DNA of 64,000 nt from Collinsella aerofaciens (lineage in GTDB: Bacteria; Actinomycetota; Coriobacteriia; Coriobacteriales; Coriobacteriaceae): positions 69,546 to 133,545 of the forward strand of contig NZ_JAQLFL010000008.1 of assembly GCF_028206995.1 (NCBI RefSeq), written 5' to 3'. The position numbers were made by a program, and so were the translations under genes. Positions 16,847-24,955 of the stretch are shown here, one piece after another (the stretch's first letter is position 1; every line of letters begins with the position of its first letter). The notes below the pieces were generated by a model. The model was not told where the DNA came from and made no database searches. It saw only the letters and a program-made list of their open reading frames with translations.

Positions 16847-16957
16847 TGGGTGCCTTCTTGCGTAGTTGAGTTGGGTCGTAAACGCTCATAAGTATATACT
16901 TGCCCATACATGTACAAGGTTGCAACCTAAATGGAATGTATATCGCCGGAGGATCTA

Positions 16958-18241
16958 ATGCTTGATATCAAGTTTGTTCGCGAGAACCCCGATGCCATCG
17001 ATGTCGCCATGGCTAACCGCCAGACGTCTTGGGATCGCGAGAAGTTCTTTGAGCTCGACGACGAGCGCCGTGCCGTCATCACCGAGGTCGAGGAACTCCA
17101 GGCTACGCGCAATGCCGAGTCCAAGAAGATCGGCGCCCTGATGAAGGAGGGCAAGAAGGAGGAGGCCGAGGCCGCCAAGGAGGCCGTGCGCGCCGTCAAC
17201 GAGAAGATTGACGGTCTGGCCGAGCGCCGCACCGCTCTCGAGCAGGAGCAGTACGACTTCATGGCTCACCTGCCCAACATTCCGTGCGATGCCACCCCGT
17301 ACGGTAAGGACGAGGACGAGAACATCGAGCGTCGCCGCTGGGGCACCCCGCGCGAGTTCGACTTCGACTTTAAGCCGCACTGGGATCTGGGCACCGATCT
17401 GGACATCCTCGACTTCGAGCGCGGCAACAAGCTCTCCGGCAGCCGCTTCACCGTTCTCGGTGGCGCCGGCGCCCGCCTGGAGCGCGCCCTCATCAACTTC
17501 TTCCTCGATACGCACACCAGCCGTGGCTTTAAGGAGTGGTGGCCGCCTATCGTCGTCAAGCGTCAGACCATGTTTGGCACGGGTCAGCTGCCCAAGTTCG
17601 AGGATGACGCCTATCACGTCTCGGGCGACAACTTCCTGATCCCTACCGCCGAGGTCGTGCTCACCAACCTGCACGCCGGCGAGGTCCTCGACGCCGATAC
17701 CCTGCCGCGCCGCTACACCGCCTTTACCCCCTGCTTCCGCGAGGAGGCCGGTTCCGCCGGTCGCGACACCCGCGGCATCATCCGTCAGCACGAGTTCGAC
17801 AAGGTCGAGATGGTCAAGTTCGCTAAGCCGGAGGAGTCCGATGAGGAGCTCGAGAGCATGACCGCCGAGGCCGAGTACCTGCTGCAGCAGCTGGGCCTTC
17901 CGTATCGCGTGATTAGCCTGTGCACCGGCGACTTGGGCTTCTCTGCCCGTCAGACCTACGACGTCGAGGTCTGGCTGCCGAGCTACAACGCCTACAAGGA
18001 GATCAGCTCCTGCTCCAACTGCGGTGACTTCCAGGCTCGCCGCGCCAACATCAAGTATCGCGACCCCGAGAACTTCAAGGGCTCGCGCTACCTGCACACC
18101 CTCAATGGTTCCGGCCTGCCGGCCGGCCGCACCATGGCCGCCATTCTGGAGAACTACCAGAACGCCGACGGCACCATCACGATCCCCGAGGTTCTGCGTC
18201 CTTACATGGGTGGTCTCGAGAAGATCGAGCCGGTCGCGTAA
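16958..18241 (+). CDS. serS: Seryl-tRNA synthetase
   Basis: Class II synthetase that charges tRNA-Ser. The N-terminal coiled-coil arm that grips the long variable arm spans about residues 25-110. Class II motif 2 is in [22 protein letters not shown] and motif 3 in [17 protein letters not shown]. The start is ATG 16958 ([10 protein letters not shown]) because CCGGAGGATCTA lies directly before it; the upstream ATG at 16931 lacks a site. 427 aa. Confidence 0.97.
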   Translation: MLDIKFVRENPDAIDVAMANRQTSWDREKFFELDDERRAVITEVEELQATRNAESKKIGALMKEGKKEEAEAAKEAVRAVNEKIDGLAERRTALEQEQYDFMAHLPNIPCDATPYGKDEDENIERRRWGTPREFDFDFKPHWDLGTDLDILDFERGNKLSGSRFTVLGGAGARLERALINFFLDTHTSRGFKEWWPPIVVKRQTMFGTGQLPKFEDDAYHVSGDNFLIPTAEVVLTNLHAGEVLDADTLPRRYTAFTPCFREEAGSAGRDTRGIIRQHEFDKVEMVKFAKPEESDEELESMTAEAEYLLQQLGLPYRVISLCTGDLGFSARQTYDVEVWLPSYNAYKEISSCSNCGDFQARRANIKYRDPENFKGSRYLHTLNGSGLPAGRTMAAILENYQNADGTITIPEVLRPYMGGLEKIEPVA

Positions 18242-18264
18242 GTTGGCTGCATAGGGGATATGCA

Positions 18265-18292
18265 AGGGCGCTCCTTCGGGGGCGCCCTATTT
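18265..18292 (+). terminator. Terminator after serS
   Basis: AGGGCGC / GCGCCCT hairpin with TCCTTCGGGG loop, followed by ATTTCG; short T run. Confidence 0.55.
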
Positions 18293-18414
18293 CGTGCGCA
18301 GGTCCATACCATGCTGTGCGGACAGCTCAATAGAAAACACACGAACAACTGTTCTGTATACAGCCATCTACCTGCTATGCTTTTGCTAAATAAGAGCGAG
18401 AGAAAGGGGACGCG

Positions 18415-18792
18415 ATGGAGCTGTTTGATGATCGGGTGGTTTTGTTTGAGAGCGACGAGGGCGGGGAGTACCTGCTTGTAACGTGTGAGCCGTCTGGCAT
18501 GGGCGGCCTGGTGGTTCGGCAGACGAGTGAGGGTCCGTTGACACAATGGTGCTTTGAGGAGTCGCCGCATGTGGTCGAGACCTTTGTGACGCACGAGGGG
18601 CTTGTGGCGCTGGAGCACTTCTATGGAGTTGGGACTTCCAGCCAGGTCGCGCGCATGCTGAGCATCTCGTTTGCCGATTATGATTGTGCCCAGCGGGTGA
18701 GATCGCTCCTGAGGGAACTTGATGCCAAGTTTGACGTGATCGAAAAGCCAATCGATCGTACGGGGAACGGCGGTATATGCGGAGCAGCATGA
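18415..18792 (+). CDS. Hypothetical protein, 125 aa
   Basis: No family recognised. Acidic cytoplasmic protein with beta-rich N-terminal half (MELFDDRVVLFESDEGGEYLLVT-type strands) and an alpha C-terminal half (SQVARMLSISFADYDCAQRVRSLLREL). AGAAAGGGGACGCG before ATG 18415 is a good ribosome site. It lies alone between serS and tRNA-Arg, and the tRNA promoter begins about 35 bp after its stop. Confidence 0.65.
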   Translation: MELFDDRVVLFESDEGGEYLLVTCEPSGMGGLVVRQTSEGPLTQWCFEESPHVVETFVTHEGLVALEHFYGVGTSSQVARMLSISFADYDCAQRVRSLLRELDAKFDVIEKPIDRTGNGGICGAA

Positions 18793-18828
18793 CAAAACTG
18801 CGTTTCACAAAAAAGTTTGAGATTGAGC

Positions 18829-18858
18829 TTGACTCCAATAAGCTAAAGTGGTTTTATA
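18829..18858 (+). promoter_or_regulatory. Promoter of first tRNA-Arg
   Basis: TTGACT at 18829 and TTTATA at 18853, 18 bp apart, 11 bp before the tRNA. Confidence 0.55.
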
Positions 18859-18869
18859 TGTCTTGCGCT

Positions 18870-18946
18870 GCGGCGTTACCTCAGCTGGATAGAGGGTCTG
18901 ACTACGAATCAGAACGTCATAGGTTCGAATCCTATACGCCGCACCA
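18870..18946 (+). tRNA. tRNA-Arg (ACG), copy 1
   Basis: 77 nt with encoded CCA. Acceptor GCGGCGT/ACGCCGC fully paired, anticodon stem TCTGA/TCAGA with loop CTACGAA (anticodon ACG), T-arm ATAGG-TTCGAAT-CCTAT. Followed by the 190-bp repeat unit. Confidence 0.97.
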
Positions 18947-18950
18947 ATCG

Positions 18951-19176
18951 AACTTGAAGCCTCCGGCAACGGGGGCTTTTCTTTTACGCCGGCACCGCAT
19001 GGATTCGAACCTCGGTCGAGGCGCGGGCGTCAAAAAAACGCGGAGCGTTTTCAGCCCGCGGGCGAGTCCGCCGGCAGGCGGGCGAAGCCGGTGCGGATCC
19101 GCGAAGCGGATGCGCGGAATCCTATACGCCGCACCAATTGATTTTAAAGCTCCCGGCAACGGGAGCTTTTCTTATA
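18951..19176. repeat. tRNA-tail palindromic unit, Arg copy 1
   Basis: Order: terminator hairpin GCCTCCGGCAACGGGGGC with TTTTCTTTT; reverse complement of the tRNA T-arm GGATTCGAACCT (19001-19012); nested hairpin CGCGGGC...AAAACGC-GGA-GCGTTTT...GCCCGCG; GCCGG stem; ATCCGC-GAA-GCGGAT. Then comes a direct copy of the tRNA 3' end (19117-19138, exactly 190 bp after its original at 18927), and a second terminator AGCTCCCGGCAACGGGAGCT with TTTTCTT. Confidence 0.88.
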
Positions 19177-19252
19177 TCGCGATGCGTCGAAGATCGCATC
19201 AAGTGGTCTAAATGAGTAAAAATCAAATTCAATAACTTTTTTTGAAAAACGC

Positions 19253-19281
19253 TTGACCTTTATTCAGTCCATGTGCATAAT
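19253..19281 (+). promoter_or_regulatory. Promoter of second tRNA-Arg
   Basis: TTGACC at 19253 and CATAAT at 19276, 17 bp apart, 12 bp before the tRNA. Confidence 0.7.
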
Positions 19282-19293
19282 AATCAACAAGTC

Positions 19294-19370
19294 GTGGCGT
19301 TACCTCAGCTGGATAGAGGGTCTGACTACGAATCAGAACGTCATAGGTTCGAATCCTATACGCCGCACCA
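19294..19370 (+). tRNA. tRNA-Arg (ACG), copy 2
   Basis: Same as copy 1 except the acceptor 5' strand is GTGGCGT, creating a U-G wobble at 2:71. Anticodon loop CTACGAA. CCA encoded. It has its own promoter, unrelated in sequence to that of copy 1. Confidence 0.97.
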
Positions 19371-19654
19371 ATCGAACTTGAAGCCTCCGGCAACGGGGGC
19401 TTTTCTTTTACGCCGGCACCGCATGGATTCGAACCTCGGTCGAGGCGCGAGCGTGAAGCGGACGCGGAGCGTCCGTAGCGAGCGGGCGAGCACGCCGGCA
19501 GGCGGGCGAAGCCGGTGCGGATCCGCGCAGCGGATGCGCGGAATCCTATACGCCGCACCAATCGAAATTGAAAGCCTCCGGCAACGGGGGCTTTTCTTTT
19601 ACGCCGGCACCGCATGGATTCGAACCTCGGTCGAGGCGCGGGCGTAAAGCGGAC
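19371..19654. repeat. tRNA-tail palindromic units, Arg copy 2 (one full, one truncated)
   Basis: Same order as at copy 1, with reverse T-arm at 19425. The first hairpin here is CGGACGC-GGA-GCGTCCG instead of AAAACGC-GGA-GCGTTTT. The direct copy of the tRNA 3' end begins at 19541, 190 bp after its original at 19351. A second unit begins (terminator 19570-19600, reverse T-arm at 19616, 191 bp after the first) but breaks off near 19653, about 90 bp before the next gene. Confidence 0.88.
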
Positions 19655-19746
19655 TATTTCCTGTCGACTCGTGTAAGATTCCGAGTAGGTGTCGCGGCCC
19701 ATCCGCGATCACTCCTTCTCTCAACGACCGATCAGGGTGATACTTC

Positions 19747-22188
19747 GTGGCAGAGCGTCCGACATACAAGCTCAGGTTTCTCGATCCCAAGAAGCGCTTT
19801 CCGGTGATGCCCGAGCAGCCTGCGGGACGCTCATATGGCGTGGTCTGGAAACTCTTTGGCGAGGATCAGCATGAATCTTGTTATGTCGTCGAATTCGTTG
19901 GCAAAAGCCATGTGTCGCTTTTGGGCTACGTAAGCGTTTCGGGTGAGGTGTACAAGGTGGACCGCCCCGTTAGCGAGGCTCCGCTGCCCAACGATCCCGA
20001 CATGGAGCTGGTCCTTGACGAGTCGGATTCCAGTATTGGTGAGATTATGGTAAGGGAAGCCAACGGTGCAATGCGTACGTGTGCGCAAACTGCCGGCTCT
20101 CCCGAAGGCCCCATGCGCGAGCAGTCCGACCACGAGACATGGAATTCGACCCGCGCCCTTCCTTACGGCGAGTTCATGGCCTCGATGTTCTTGCGCTACG
20201 TGATATTTGCCAACTCCGAAAGCGCTATTGCGAACACGGCGGGCGTCGACGGTCTCGATGCGGACATGCAAAACGTTGTCGACATAATAAAGCTCGTAAA
20301 GTTGCCCGAGCCGGTCGAGGTGTTTTTGGGCTTTAACACGGCACCGCTACCTGACGCTATCGAGACGCTGCTCTACCGTGTCGACCATGCCGAGAATCCG
20401 AGCGGTATCGAGCGTTATGCCGCCGCCCTTATGAGCGAGGTCGACTTGCCCCGTCTGCGCACCATTGCCGCCAAGTCCGAAATGAGCCTGGCTCGCATTG
20501 ATCGCTCAAAGCTTTTCTATCTCAATTTTGATCGTAGCCTGCTGGATCAGGACGAGATTGACATGCTGCTCGCCATCGAGTGCCGTCTCAACCGCCTCTC
20601 CGGCATCCTTGAGCGCATCGGGGCCGGATTGGCCCCTGCGGCATCCTCGCCGAGCCTTGAGGGCTGCGCGCTCTTTGATGCGTGGCATATCGCCAAGACG
20701 ACCAACGATGTTCCCCGACTGCTCGATACGGCCTCGAGCGATAACCCGTGGGGCAAACCGGGTACGGTGGCTTGCCAGCCGGGCGGTGAGTGGGATGTGC
20801 GTACCCGCTTCGCGCGTATCGTCGAGGCACTTAACGTGGTCACACGGCTCGACTATACCTATCGGGCAAACGTTGCCGAGGGGATTATGCTCGTTCGGTT
20901 TGGGCAGTCTGTCGTGGATGCCATGCCGCAACGTGAATACGACGCTCAAGATGACGCCTGGCGCGAGCTGGACGAGGACACGCGCGCGGTCTGGGCTGCG
21001 GAACACGATGCGCGCGTGGCACTCACGCTTGCGGCAGCGTGTTTTGCCGCGGGCACCTGCATCACGCGCTGCTATGTGCAGATTGCTGCTCCCGACAGTG
21101 AGCAGGGCGAGCACGTTGTCGCAACGTATTTCTTTGGGCGCGCGGCCTATCTGGCCGATTGCGTGCCTGTTGCCAAGAATCTTGAGAGCATGGACATGGA
21201 CGATATGCCGTGCAAGCGTGTGCTTGAGGCGTATGAGTCAACCGCTCCGGAGACGATTGAGCCTGCGGAGGTTCATGCTCGTCCGCGTGATGACCATCGC
21301 ACGCTTCCGCCGGCGCTGCGCGATTTGCTGCTTGCCGATACGGCTGACGAGTTGGAGGTCATGGAAGAGGACGACGACCCATACGTGGCCCGTGTTGTTG
21401 AATTGCGCGAGCAGGCAAAAGTCGACCGTACAGGTGCTTTTGAAGGCTTTTCCCGTCTTGTTGAGGAGTTGGAGGCTAAGTGCGCCGTTGCCGAGCTTTT
21501 GGCGACAGGTCCGGTTCAAACGCAGTTTTGTGATAACCAGCTGGTGCGCATGGTGCTACCGGTGTTGGAAGAAGATCGCTCTGTGCGAATCCTCCGTGCG
21601 CCCGATGCGCTGTACTTTGCCCAGCACGAGATCTGTAGCTTTTACGCCGAGCAAGAGGACTTTGAACGAGCGCTGCCCGAGGTGCGCCATCTTTACGATC
21701 TGGCGCGCTCGTCCATGCAATCGCACTTTGCGCTCATCAACGTGCTTGCGCGTCTGGAGCGCTTTGACGAGATTATCGAGGTGGCACGCCACGGCCTACG
21801 TATTGCCAGCGATCGTTCTGCAATCGGCTATCTGTTCTATCGCTTGGCGTTTGCCTATTGGAACTGCGATCAGCTCGACCTGGCGCTGGCTTGTTACCGT
21901 CTGGTGCCGCGCGGTGAGGAATCGGGCAGCAGCGCGCTGGAAGAAATGCAGGGCCTTATGAACGAGATGGGCGTCAGCGAGCCTCCGACGTTCGAGGAAG
22001 CGGTCGAGACCATCCGCAAGGCTGGACTCGAGCTGCCGCCAGTGTCCGCCGTGACGAATCAGCTTGCAGATGCCGCTGTTCAACTGGTCGACAACGGCTT
22101 CTTTTTCCTGGCACGCGGTTGCATCTTCCAAATGTGGCGCACCATGGGCAACGACGAGCTCGGCTCCCTCAACCGCTCGCTGGGGTAG
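19747..22188 (+). CDS. Large TPR-like cytoplasmic protein, function unknown
   Basis: 813-aa soluble protein. Residues about 1-85 look like a small beta domain (KLRFLDPKKRFPV, CYVVEFVGKSHVSLLGYV). The middle is alpha-helical with no recognised motif. Residues about 620-740 form tetratricopeptide-like helix pairs (EICSFYAEQEDFERALPEV, YRLAFAYWNCDQLDLALACY). GTG 19747 has AGGGTG about 9 bases upstream. TPR folds mediate protein contacts, so a scaffold or regulatory role is possible but unproven. No operon partner. Confidence 0.7.
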   Translation: MAERPTYKLRFLDPKKRFPVMPEQPAGRSYGVVWKLFGEDQHESCYVVEFVGKSHVSLLGYVSVSGEVYKVDRPVSEAPLPNDPDMELVLDESDSSIGEIMVREANGAMRTCAQTAGSPEGPMREQSDHETWNSTRALPYGEFMASMFLRYVIFANSESAIANTAGVDGLDADMQNVVDIIKLVKLPEPVEVFLGFNTAPLPDAIETLLYRVDHAENPSGIERYAAALMSEVDLPRLRTIAAKSEMSLARIDRSKLFYLNFDRSLLDQDEIDMLLAIECRLNRLSGILERIGAGLAPAASSPSLEGCALFDAWHIAKTTNDVPRLLDTASSDNPWGKPGTVACQPGGEWDVRTRFARIVEALNVVTRLDYTYRANVAEGIMLVRFGQSVVDAMPQREYDAQDDAWRELDEDTRAVWAAEHDARVALTLAAACFAAGTCITRCYVQIAAPDSEQGEHVVATYFFGRAAYLADCVPVAKNLESMDMDDMPCKRVLEAYESTAPETIEPAEVHARPRDDHRTLPPALRDLLLADTADELEVMEEDDDPYVARVVELREQAKVDRTGAFEGFSRLVEELEAKCAVAELLATGPVQTQFCDNQLVRMVLPVLEEDRSVRILRAPDALYFAQHEICSFYAEQEDFERALPEVRHLYDLARSSMQSHFALINVLARLERFDEIIEVARHGLRIASDRSAIGYLFYRLAFAYWNCDQLDLALACYRLVPRGEESGSSALEEMQGLMNEMGVSEPPTFEEAVETIRKAGLELPPVSAVTNQLADAAVQLVDNGFFFLARGCIFQMWRTMGNDELGSLNRSLG

Positions 22189-22237
22189 GCGAAGCCTCCA
22201 AGGAGGAAAGGATGCTAGGCAATTAGAAAATTTCCTC

Positions 22238-22266
22238 TTGCCCATCCTTGGCTGTTTGGTTACTAT
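22238..22266 (+). promoter_or_regulatory. Promoter of tRNA-Ser
   Basis: TTGCCC at 22238 and TACTAT at 22261, 17 bp apart, 14 bp before the tRNA. Confidence 0.65.
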
Positions 22267-22280
22267 AGAACGGCTGTTAC

Positions 22281-22371
22281 GGAGAGCTGACCGAGAGGCC
22301 GAAGGTGCTCGCCTGCTAAGCGAGTATGCCCCAAAAGGGCATCTGGGGTTCGAATCCCCAGCTCTCCGCCA
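22281..22371 (+). tRNA. tRNA-Ser (GCT)
   Basis: 91 nt with encoded CCA. Class II tRNA: acceptor GGAGAGC/GCTCTCC, anticodon stem CTCGC/GCGAG with loop CTGCTAA (anticodon GCT), variable arm TGCCCC-AAAA-GGGCA, T-arm TGGGG-TTCGAAT-CCCCA. Followed by the 190-bp unit. Confidence 0.97.
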
Positions 22372-22379
22372 GTTTAACT

Positions 22380-22640
22380 TTAAAGAAGGGTCCCATCGGG
22401 GGCCCTTTTTTATTATCGAGAAAGGGCGCTGGGGATTCGAACCCGAGAGGGCACGGGCGTTAAGCAAACGCGAAAGCGTTTGTAGCCCGTGGGCGAAAAG
22501 CCGCCAGGCTTTGAAGCCGGAGGGCATGCGTAGCATGCCCGGACATCCCCAGCTCTCCGCCAGTATGAATTGAAAGAAGGGTCCCATTTGGGGCCCTTTT
22601 TTTAATTAGGAGAACGTTAACTGGGGATTCGAACCCTCAA
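22380..22640. repeat. tRNA-tail palindromic unit, Ser copy (one full, one truncated)
   Basis: Terminator GGGTCCC / GGGGCCC with T6. Reverse T-arm CTGGGGATTCGAACCC (22429-22444). Nested hairpin CACGGGC...CAAACGC-GAAA-GCGTTTG...GCCCGTG. Then AAAGCC / GGCTTT and GGGCATGC-GTA-GCATGCCC. The direct copy of the tRNA-Ser 3' end begins at 22545, 191 bp after its original at 22354, followed by a second terminator and the first 19 bases of another reverse T-arm (22620-22638). Confidence 0.88.
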
Positions 22641-22674
22641 AAAATGAGGCGCCCCGTTGGACGCCTCCTTTCAG
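22641..22674 (-). terminator. Terminator of the D,D-carboxypeptidase gene
   Basis: On the minus strand GGAGGCGTCC / GGGGCGCCTC hairpin followed by ATTTTTTGA. Confidence 0.7.
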
Positions 22675-22695
22675 CGAGTGTATTGTTCTTCGATC

Positions 22696-24036
22696 TTACA
22701 TCTCGGGCGCCTTGGCGACGGTCTCGCTTTCTGCCGTGAGTGGGCGGTTGTCGATGCGGCGGCCCAGGCGGTCGAGCTTCACAAGGAGCCACTCAATGGG
22801 ATTCGGCCCTGCCCCTTCCTCGTCGGCAACCAGGTCCATGACGGCGATCTTGGTGCCGTCCTGCTTGAGAGTAACACTGCCCACCTTGTCGCCCACATGC
22901 ACCGTGCCCGAAAGATCGTCGTAGCTAACCTTTTCGGTCACCTCGCCGGCAAGGGAAAACACGGTCGCTTGCGCCGTAGGATCGGCGAGTGTGGCGTCGA
23001 TTGTCTTATCCGTCCAGTCGGTTTGGCCAATGCGCGCCATAAGCGGGTTGCCGTTGGCGGTCTTTTCCTGCGTGTTGGCGATTGCGACCGTCACCTTGTG
23101 GCCGTAGTACCAGTTGGCAAGGGTGGCGGTATCGGTAAAGCGCTGATCGGTGGTGGTGGAGTTCAAAATAACGGTGTAGATCTCGTCGCCGTCGCGGTTG
23201 TAGGCGCTCGTAAAGCAATAGCCCGCGTCGTCGGTGGTGCCGGTCTTGCCGCCGATGTTGCCATCTTGGCCCAGCAAATAGTTATGCGTGTCCATGGAAT
23301 GCGAATGGTCGGTGCCGTCGGCGCCCGTGACCTCGATCCAGGAATCCTCGCTCGCTACGACCTCGCGGATCGTGTCGTTTTTCATGGCCTCCTGCATCAT
23401 CAGCGCTACGTCGTGTGCGGTTGAGTGCATATTGCCAGCCCACTCATCAAAGTCCAGACCATGCGGGTTTTCAAAAAGCGTACCGGTGCAGCCGAGCTTC
23501 TTAGCGCGCTCGTTCATGGCCTTCACAAATGTGGCCTCGGCGTCTTTGGTCTTGGGGTCGATCTTCTTGCCCACATATTCGGCGAGCACGATGGCGGCGT
23601 CGTTGCCCGAGGGAATCATCAGACCGCGTAGTGCCTGCTCCACGGTAAGCTCGTCGCCTTCGAGCAAGCCGGCGGTCGAATTACCCACGGTGGCTGCGGC
23701 GTTGCTCACCGTGACCTTCTCGTCCATCTTGCAATTCTCGACGGTTAGGATTGCGGTCATGACCTTGGTGATCGAGGCAATCTTGACCTGCTCATCGGCG
23801 CCGCGGGCATAGTAGACGGTGCCGTCTTTGCCCATGACGAGGGCATTGGTCGCATCGATATCGGGCAGGTTTTCGGCCGTGATACCGCGCACATCGGCGG
23901 TTTTGCCGCAAACATTGTCGGTCGTGAGCACTTGGGCGCCGGCGACGGTGGGCACGCCGGCGGCAAGGGCGATAGCGCAGACAAAGCCGGCGGCAAGCTG
24001 GGCTGAGCGCTTTGCAAAAGAGGTGAGGGACTTCAC
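22696..24036 (-). CDS. D-alanyl-D-alanine carboxypeptidase (PBP5/DacA family)
   Basis: Secreted serine D,D-carboxypeptidase that trims the terminal D-Ala of peptidoglycan stem peptides. Active-site motifs are all present: SITK (Ser nucleophile, in KIASITKVMTAILT), SGNDAAI and GKTGTTDDAG. The start chosen is GTG 24036, giving a clean signal peptide ending GVPTVAGA and lying about 40 nt after a TATACT box; an ATG at 24105 or 24147 in frame is possible. The C terminus ends in an amphipathic helix (NPIEWLLVKLDRLGRR), a likely membrane anchor. It is divergent from a VanR/VanS-like pair. Confidence 0.92.
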   Translation of the reverse strand: MKSLTSFAKRSAQLAAGFVCAIALAAGVPTVAGAQVLTTDNVCGKTADVRGITAENLPDIDATNALVMGKDGTVYYARGADEQVKIASITKVMTAILTVENCKMDEKVTVSNAAATVGNSTAGLLEGDELTVEQALRGLMIPSGNDAAIVLAEYVGKKIDPKTKDAEATFVKAMNERAKKLGCTGTLFENPHGLDFDEWAGNMHSTAHDVALMMQEAMKNDTIREVVASEDSWIEVTGADGTDHSHSMDTHNYLLGQDGNIGGKTGTTDDAGYCFTSAYNRDGDEIYTVILNSTTTDQRFTDTATLANWYYGHKVTVAIANTQEKTANGNPLMARIGQTDWTDKTIDATLADPTAQATVFSLAGEVTEKVSYDDLSGTVHVGDKVGSVTLKQDGTKIAVMDLVADEEGAGPNPIEWLLVKLDRLGRRIDNRPLTAESETVAKAPEM

Positions 24037-24075
24037 AGATTTCGCTTTCGACGGGATGGTCTCTTCTGAAACTAG

Positions 24076-24081
24076 AGTATA
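24076..24081 (-). promoter_or_regulatory. Candidate -10 box for the D,D-carboxypeptidase gene
   Basis: TATACT on the minus strand, about 40 nt upstream of GTG 24036. No convincing -35, so activator dependence is possible. Confidence 0.4.
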
Positions 24082-24233
24082 TCGTTTGCCGGCGTCGGCG
24101 ATCATCGCGTGCGCGCTTGGCCCACATCCGCACCTGAACGGGCACAAGGGTGCTTAAGGCCGACTTAATCACCCACGCTTGTTGTGTGTGGCGTGCGTCG
24201 CCTCGGGCATAATGGAGCGCGAGAGGAGCACGC

Positions 24234-24929
24234 ATGAACGAGCGCATTTTGGTAGTTGATGACGAGAAGGCCATCGCCGACTTGGTTGGCATCTACCTTA
24301 CAAAAGAGGGCTTTGATGTCCAGATTGCCTATAGCGGGGCCGATGCTGCCAAGGCGATTTTGGAGCAGGAGTTCGATCTGGCGCTGCTTGATGTCATGCT
24401 GCCCGATATCGATGGGTTTGAGCTGCTGCGTACGATCCGTTCCAGCCATACCTATCCCGTGATCATGCTGACGGCGCGCGATGCCCAGCAAGACAAGATC
24501 GGGGGCCTTTCGCTTGGCGCGGACGATTACGTGGTTAAGCCGTTCCGTCCGCTGGAGCTCATCGCGCGCGTGCACGCTCAGCTTCGCCGCTACACCAGCT
24601 ACGGTAGCCGTGCACAGGCGGCCGAGTCGCCGACCATTCAGCTCGACGGCTTGGAGATCAACCGCGATGCTCGTTCCGTGACAGTGGACGGTTCACCGGT
24701 TCGCCTCACGCCCACCGAGTATTCAATCTTGCTGTATCTGGTCGAGCATCGCGGCAGCGTGGTGGCCGTGGAGGACCTGTTCCGCGCGGTGTGGAACGAG
24801 GACTTTATGCCCGGCTCCAACAATACGGTGATGGTGCATATTCGCCACTTGCGCGAAAAGATCGGCGACGACGCACAAAAGCCACGCTTTATCAAAAACG
24901 TCTGGGGCGTCGGCTACATCATCGAATAA
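24234..24929 (+). CDS. OmpR-family response regulator, VanR-like
   Basis: 231 aa. Receiver domain (residues 1-120) with acidic pair DDE, phospho-acceptor Asp in LALLDVMLPDIDGFELL, Thr in MLTARD and Lys in DYVVKPF. Winged-helix DNA-binding domain at about 130-230 (VRLTPTEYSILLYLVEHRG, MVHIRHLREKIG). The sequence style (NERILVVDDEKAIADLVGIYL) resembles VanR. GAGAGGAGC precedes ATG 24234. It is 26 bp before its kinase and divergent from the D,D-carboxypeptidase, which may be a target. Confidence 0.93.
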   Translation: MNERILVVDDEKAIADLVGIYLTKEGFDVQIAYSGADAAKAILEQEFDLALLDVMLPDIDGFELLRTIRSSHTYPVIMLTARDAQQDKIGGLSLGADDYVVKPFRPLELIARVHAQLRRYTSYGSRAQAAESPTIQLDGLEINRDARSVTVDGSPVRLTPTEYSILLYLVEHRGSVVAVEDLFRAVWNEDFMPGSNNTVMVHIRHLREKIGDDAQKPRFIKNVWGVGYIIE

Positions 24930-24955
24930 CGCTTTTCGCTTGTGAGGATCTTGAT

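Noticed and set aside
16955-18265. 436-codon minus-strand open frame
   Set aside because: Shadow of serS.
18777-19702. Open frames with tRNA-derived text on both strands near tRNA-Arg
   Set aside because: They translate tRNA genes and palindromic units; the same pseudo-peptides recur with each repeat, so they are artefacts.
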